A program made the position numbers and the translations under genes. A stretch of 46,051 nt of DNA from Bacillota bacterium (lineage in GTDB: Bacteria; Bacillota; Clostridia; Christensenellales; Aristaeellaceae), in assembly GCA_023404715.1 (NCBI GenBank), contig JAEYAR010000178.1, forward strand, positions 1 to 46,051. Direction: 5' to 3'. Positions 43,934-46,051 of the stretch are shown one piece after another; position 1 is the stretch's first letter, and each line of letters opens with the position of its first letter. The notes below the pieces were generated by a model that was given only the letters and a program-made list of their open reading frames with translations, did no database searches and was not told the origin of the DNA.

Positions 43934-44779
43934 TCAACCATGCTTCTTCTTGATTCTTGACAGGAACAACCGTGCCAGTGCTAAGATATCGGACGGATAT
44001 CTAACATAGTAATCTAAAAGTGCAACGTTAACACCATATTTCTTTTTCTTCCAATCATCAAACAAGTTGGTAACGCTACGGGATATAAACACAAAACCTT
44101 TATCTTTTAGTACATTTAAATGATCGACACATTTACTTGCATATCTCCATTCATAAGAAATAACATTCACGTTATTGTCCTTCGCAATGCGCATAAAATC
44201 GTTGATATCGCTTATTCTTTCATTTTCCATAAAATGAGAAACCGACAACTGAATGTAACGAATGCCTTGAAAACAATGAATCGCCCGGAGCATTTCATAG
44301 TTATATGCCTCCACAATCACACGGTCATATAACTCAGATATGTCCCCCACAAGCGTAGTTAAGTATAAGAGAAAATCGAATGTTTTATGATAGCTATCCC
44401 CAATCGAAAAAGGATACATATCCATCATAAATATGCAGTCTGTATCCGCCTTGGCCATATCGATGATATTTTCGAGGCTAAGCGGTGTAAGCCCTTTTGT
44501 TGATCTTGGAAACAACCTCTGCTTCATATACCAGCTATATGTCAATTTGTCCGTCAGATCGGCAATCTCCATACGCTTCATCGTCGCGGCATCGCAGAAA
44601 TGACCGATCATAACATACCTGTTATCATCCGTTATAGCGACATCGGTCTCCCAAAACTTTATGCCTGCCTTTTTCCAATGCTCATATCCTTCCAGGGTAT
44701 TGGTGTGGTACGTTCCGGCAATAGAGCCAAGCGCCCTCATTCCGTATTGATATTTACCTAGTAAATCCTTTACTTCCAT
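43934..44779 (-). CDS. glycerophosphodiester phosphodiesterase-like protein
   Basis: 281 residues from the ATG at 44777-44779, which AAGGAG supports; a TTG five codons upstream is rejected. The GDPD barrel start is visible: NTLEGY, FWETDVAIT (Glu44, Asp46) and VMIGHF (His60). The first catalytic histidine of the HRG motif is not apparent (the region reads ALGSIAGTYHTNT), so activity may be altered or lost. In this cluster it could trim or attach glycerol-phosphate-type groups. No signal peptide. Confidence 0.72.
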   Translation of the reverse strand: MEVKDLLGKYQYGMRALGSIAGTYHTNTLEGYEHWKKAGIKFWETDVAITDDNRYVMIGHFCDAATMKRMEIADLTDKLTYSWYMKQRLFPRSTKGLTPLSLENIIDMAKADTDCIFMMDMYPFSIGDSYHKTFDFLLYLTTLVGDISELYDRVIVEAYNYEMLRAIHCFQGIRYIQLSVSHFMENERISDINDFMRIAKDNNVNVISYEWRYASKCVDHLNVLKDKGFVFISRSVTNLFDDWKKKKYGVNVALLDYYVRYPSDILALARLFLSRIKKKHG

Positions 44780-44790
44780 GCGAAACTCCT

Positions 44791-45648
44791 TCAATTATAT
44801 TTGCAGATACAAGACGGACCTGATTCAAGCATATCTACAACATGTTCCGGGATTCTTTTGTCCTCTGGCAACATCTTAGTATAATCACCATACATTTCAC
44901 GGAGAAAGGTGTCCGCATTCTTTATCGCCATCAAACTATGACCACGGAACATAACTTCGCCATATCCTTCATCATAGCTATTCTTGTTAAAGCGTCTACC
45001 CGTCTCATACATACGGGATGTGAAACGTGTATACATTCCAGAAGGTTTGTGTTTACCGATAGCTACAGCCTTTTCATTTACCTCGAATACACTGCGTCGC
45101 CCCACAATAAATCTAGCAAAAATTCCGCTTACATGATTTAATAAGCCATGTAGAATCTTTTTCCCTTTTGAAAACTTACGTTTTCTAAAATTCTCTGCCA
45201 TGCCCCGGAAACTGGTTCTCAGAAAAGCAGTCTTGAACTTCATCCATCCGAATACAAGCTTACTAGCCGGCATATCCTCATTAATGAACAGATCGATAAA
45301 CTCGTGTTCTTTCAATAGCTCTGGTGTGGAGATTCGATCGAGGAAAGAAATCTTGAAAAGTTTTATCGGACTCTCGGTGGTTAGAGAACTTCTTAGCTTT
45401 AAATACTCCTCTTTCGTCATCATCACATCTGTGTCATCATCCCAAGGAATGAAATCGCCATGACGAAGGGCTCCCATTAAAGTCCCATCAGCTAATGAAT
45501 ACTTAATATCTCTATCACGACAATACTGGTCAAACGTCAATAATGCAACCAACATTCTATCGTGCTTATCTTTAAGGCCGAACTTTGTTTCATAATCTGG
45601 CAACGAACTATAAGGATATTGAATTTCCCCATTTATAATTTCATTCAC
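44791..45648 (-). CDS. LicD-family phosphotransferase
   Basis: 285 residues. The LicD core LADGTLMGALRHGD and FIPWDDDTDVMM (52-77) is intact, with a basic helical middle. LicD proteins transfer phosphocholine, phosphoribitol-like or phosphoglycerol-like groups to cell-surface glycans, using CDP-activated donors. The TagD-like gene at 35851 may provide the donor. The start is GTG at 45646-45648, with GAGGG upstream. It lies 11 nt before the GDPD-like gene. Confidence 0.9.
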   Translation of the reverse strand: MNEIINGEIQYPYSSLPDYETKFGLKDKHDRMLVALLTFDQYCRDRDIKYSLADGTLMGALRHGDFIPWDDDTDVMMTKEEYLKLRSSLTTESPIKLFKISFLDRISTPELLKEHEFIDLFINEDMPASKLVFGWMKFKTAFLRTSFRGMAENFRKRKFSKGKKILHGLLNHVSGIFARFIVGRRSVFEVNEKAVAIGKHKPSGMYTRFTSRMYETGRRFNKNSYDEGYGEVMFRGHSLMAIKNADTFLREMYGDYTKMLPEDKRIPEHVVDMLESGPSCICKYN

Positions 45649-45663
45649 ACCAGAAGCCCTCTT

Positions 45664-46051
<388 letters not shown>

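Overview
The window looks like chromosome from an anaerobic, Gram-positive-type (Clostridia-like) bacterium. The evidence is strong AGGAGG-type ribosome binding sites, TTGACA/TATAAT promoters with 17-18 bp spacers, a split two-subunit glycine decarboxylase under a tandem glycine riboswitch, a desulfoferrodoxin, and GTG/TTG starts. Roughly the first 26 kb is visibly GC-rich and ordinary. From about 35.6 kb to the right edge the sequence is markedly AT-rich and looks acquired. No species is assigned. The last 64 bases are an unbroken run of G and are almost certainly a contig-end artefact.

Layout. (1) 1-1643: an ABC-F ATPase cut by the left edge, behind its own promoter and a long leader with a strong intrinsic terminator (probable attenuation). 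(2) 1672-8597: a minus-strand glycine-cleavage operon, gcvT-gcvH-gcvPA-gcvPB-lplA-lpdA, controlled by a tandem glycine riboswitch. It supplies T, H and P proteins, the ligase that lipoylates H, and the dehydrogenase that reoxidises it. (3) 8674-10919: a TPR-GAF-GGDEF signalling protein. (4) 10991-16205: an asymmetric heterodimeric ABC exporter with a DUF4091 putative glycoside hydrolase. (5) 16267-17016: a GPP34/GOLPH3-like protein. (6) 17098-20798: a second ABC exporter pair. (7) 20883-25948: a GH78 alpha-L-rhamnosidase divergent from a xylose-isomerase-like TIM barrel, then a TolB-like propeller and a superoxide reductase. (8) 26060-26279: tRNA-Leu(CAG) with its own promoter and terminators.

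(9) 26404-33168 is an accessory block beginning right after the tRNA gene. It holds two tandemly duplicated AAA-ATPase/PD-(D/E)XK genes with their promoters, then a three-gene operon that I read as a Kiwa-type antiphage system (kwaA membrane protein, kwaB DUF4868 protein, and a third, unrecognised 111-residue gene). The operon is bracketed by decayed IS66 and IS630 transposase remnants. This is the most interesting part of the window.

(10) 33271-45987 is a long minus-strand surface-polysaccharide cluster: UDP-glucose dehydrogenase, UDP-glucuronate-type epimerase, a TagD-like cytidylyltransferase, a UGM-like flavoprotein, Wzx flippase, Wzy polymerase, two glycosyltransferases, a beta-propeller protein of unknown role, a GDPD-like protein, a LicD-family phosphotransferase and a hexapeptide acyltransferase cut by the right edge. 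The gene set suggests a uronic-acid-containing glycan with phosphodiester-linked substituents, made by the Wzx/Wzy route.
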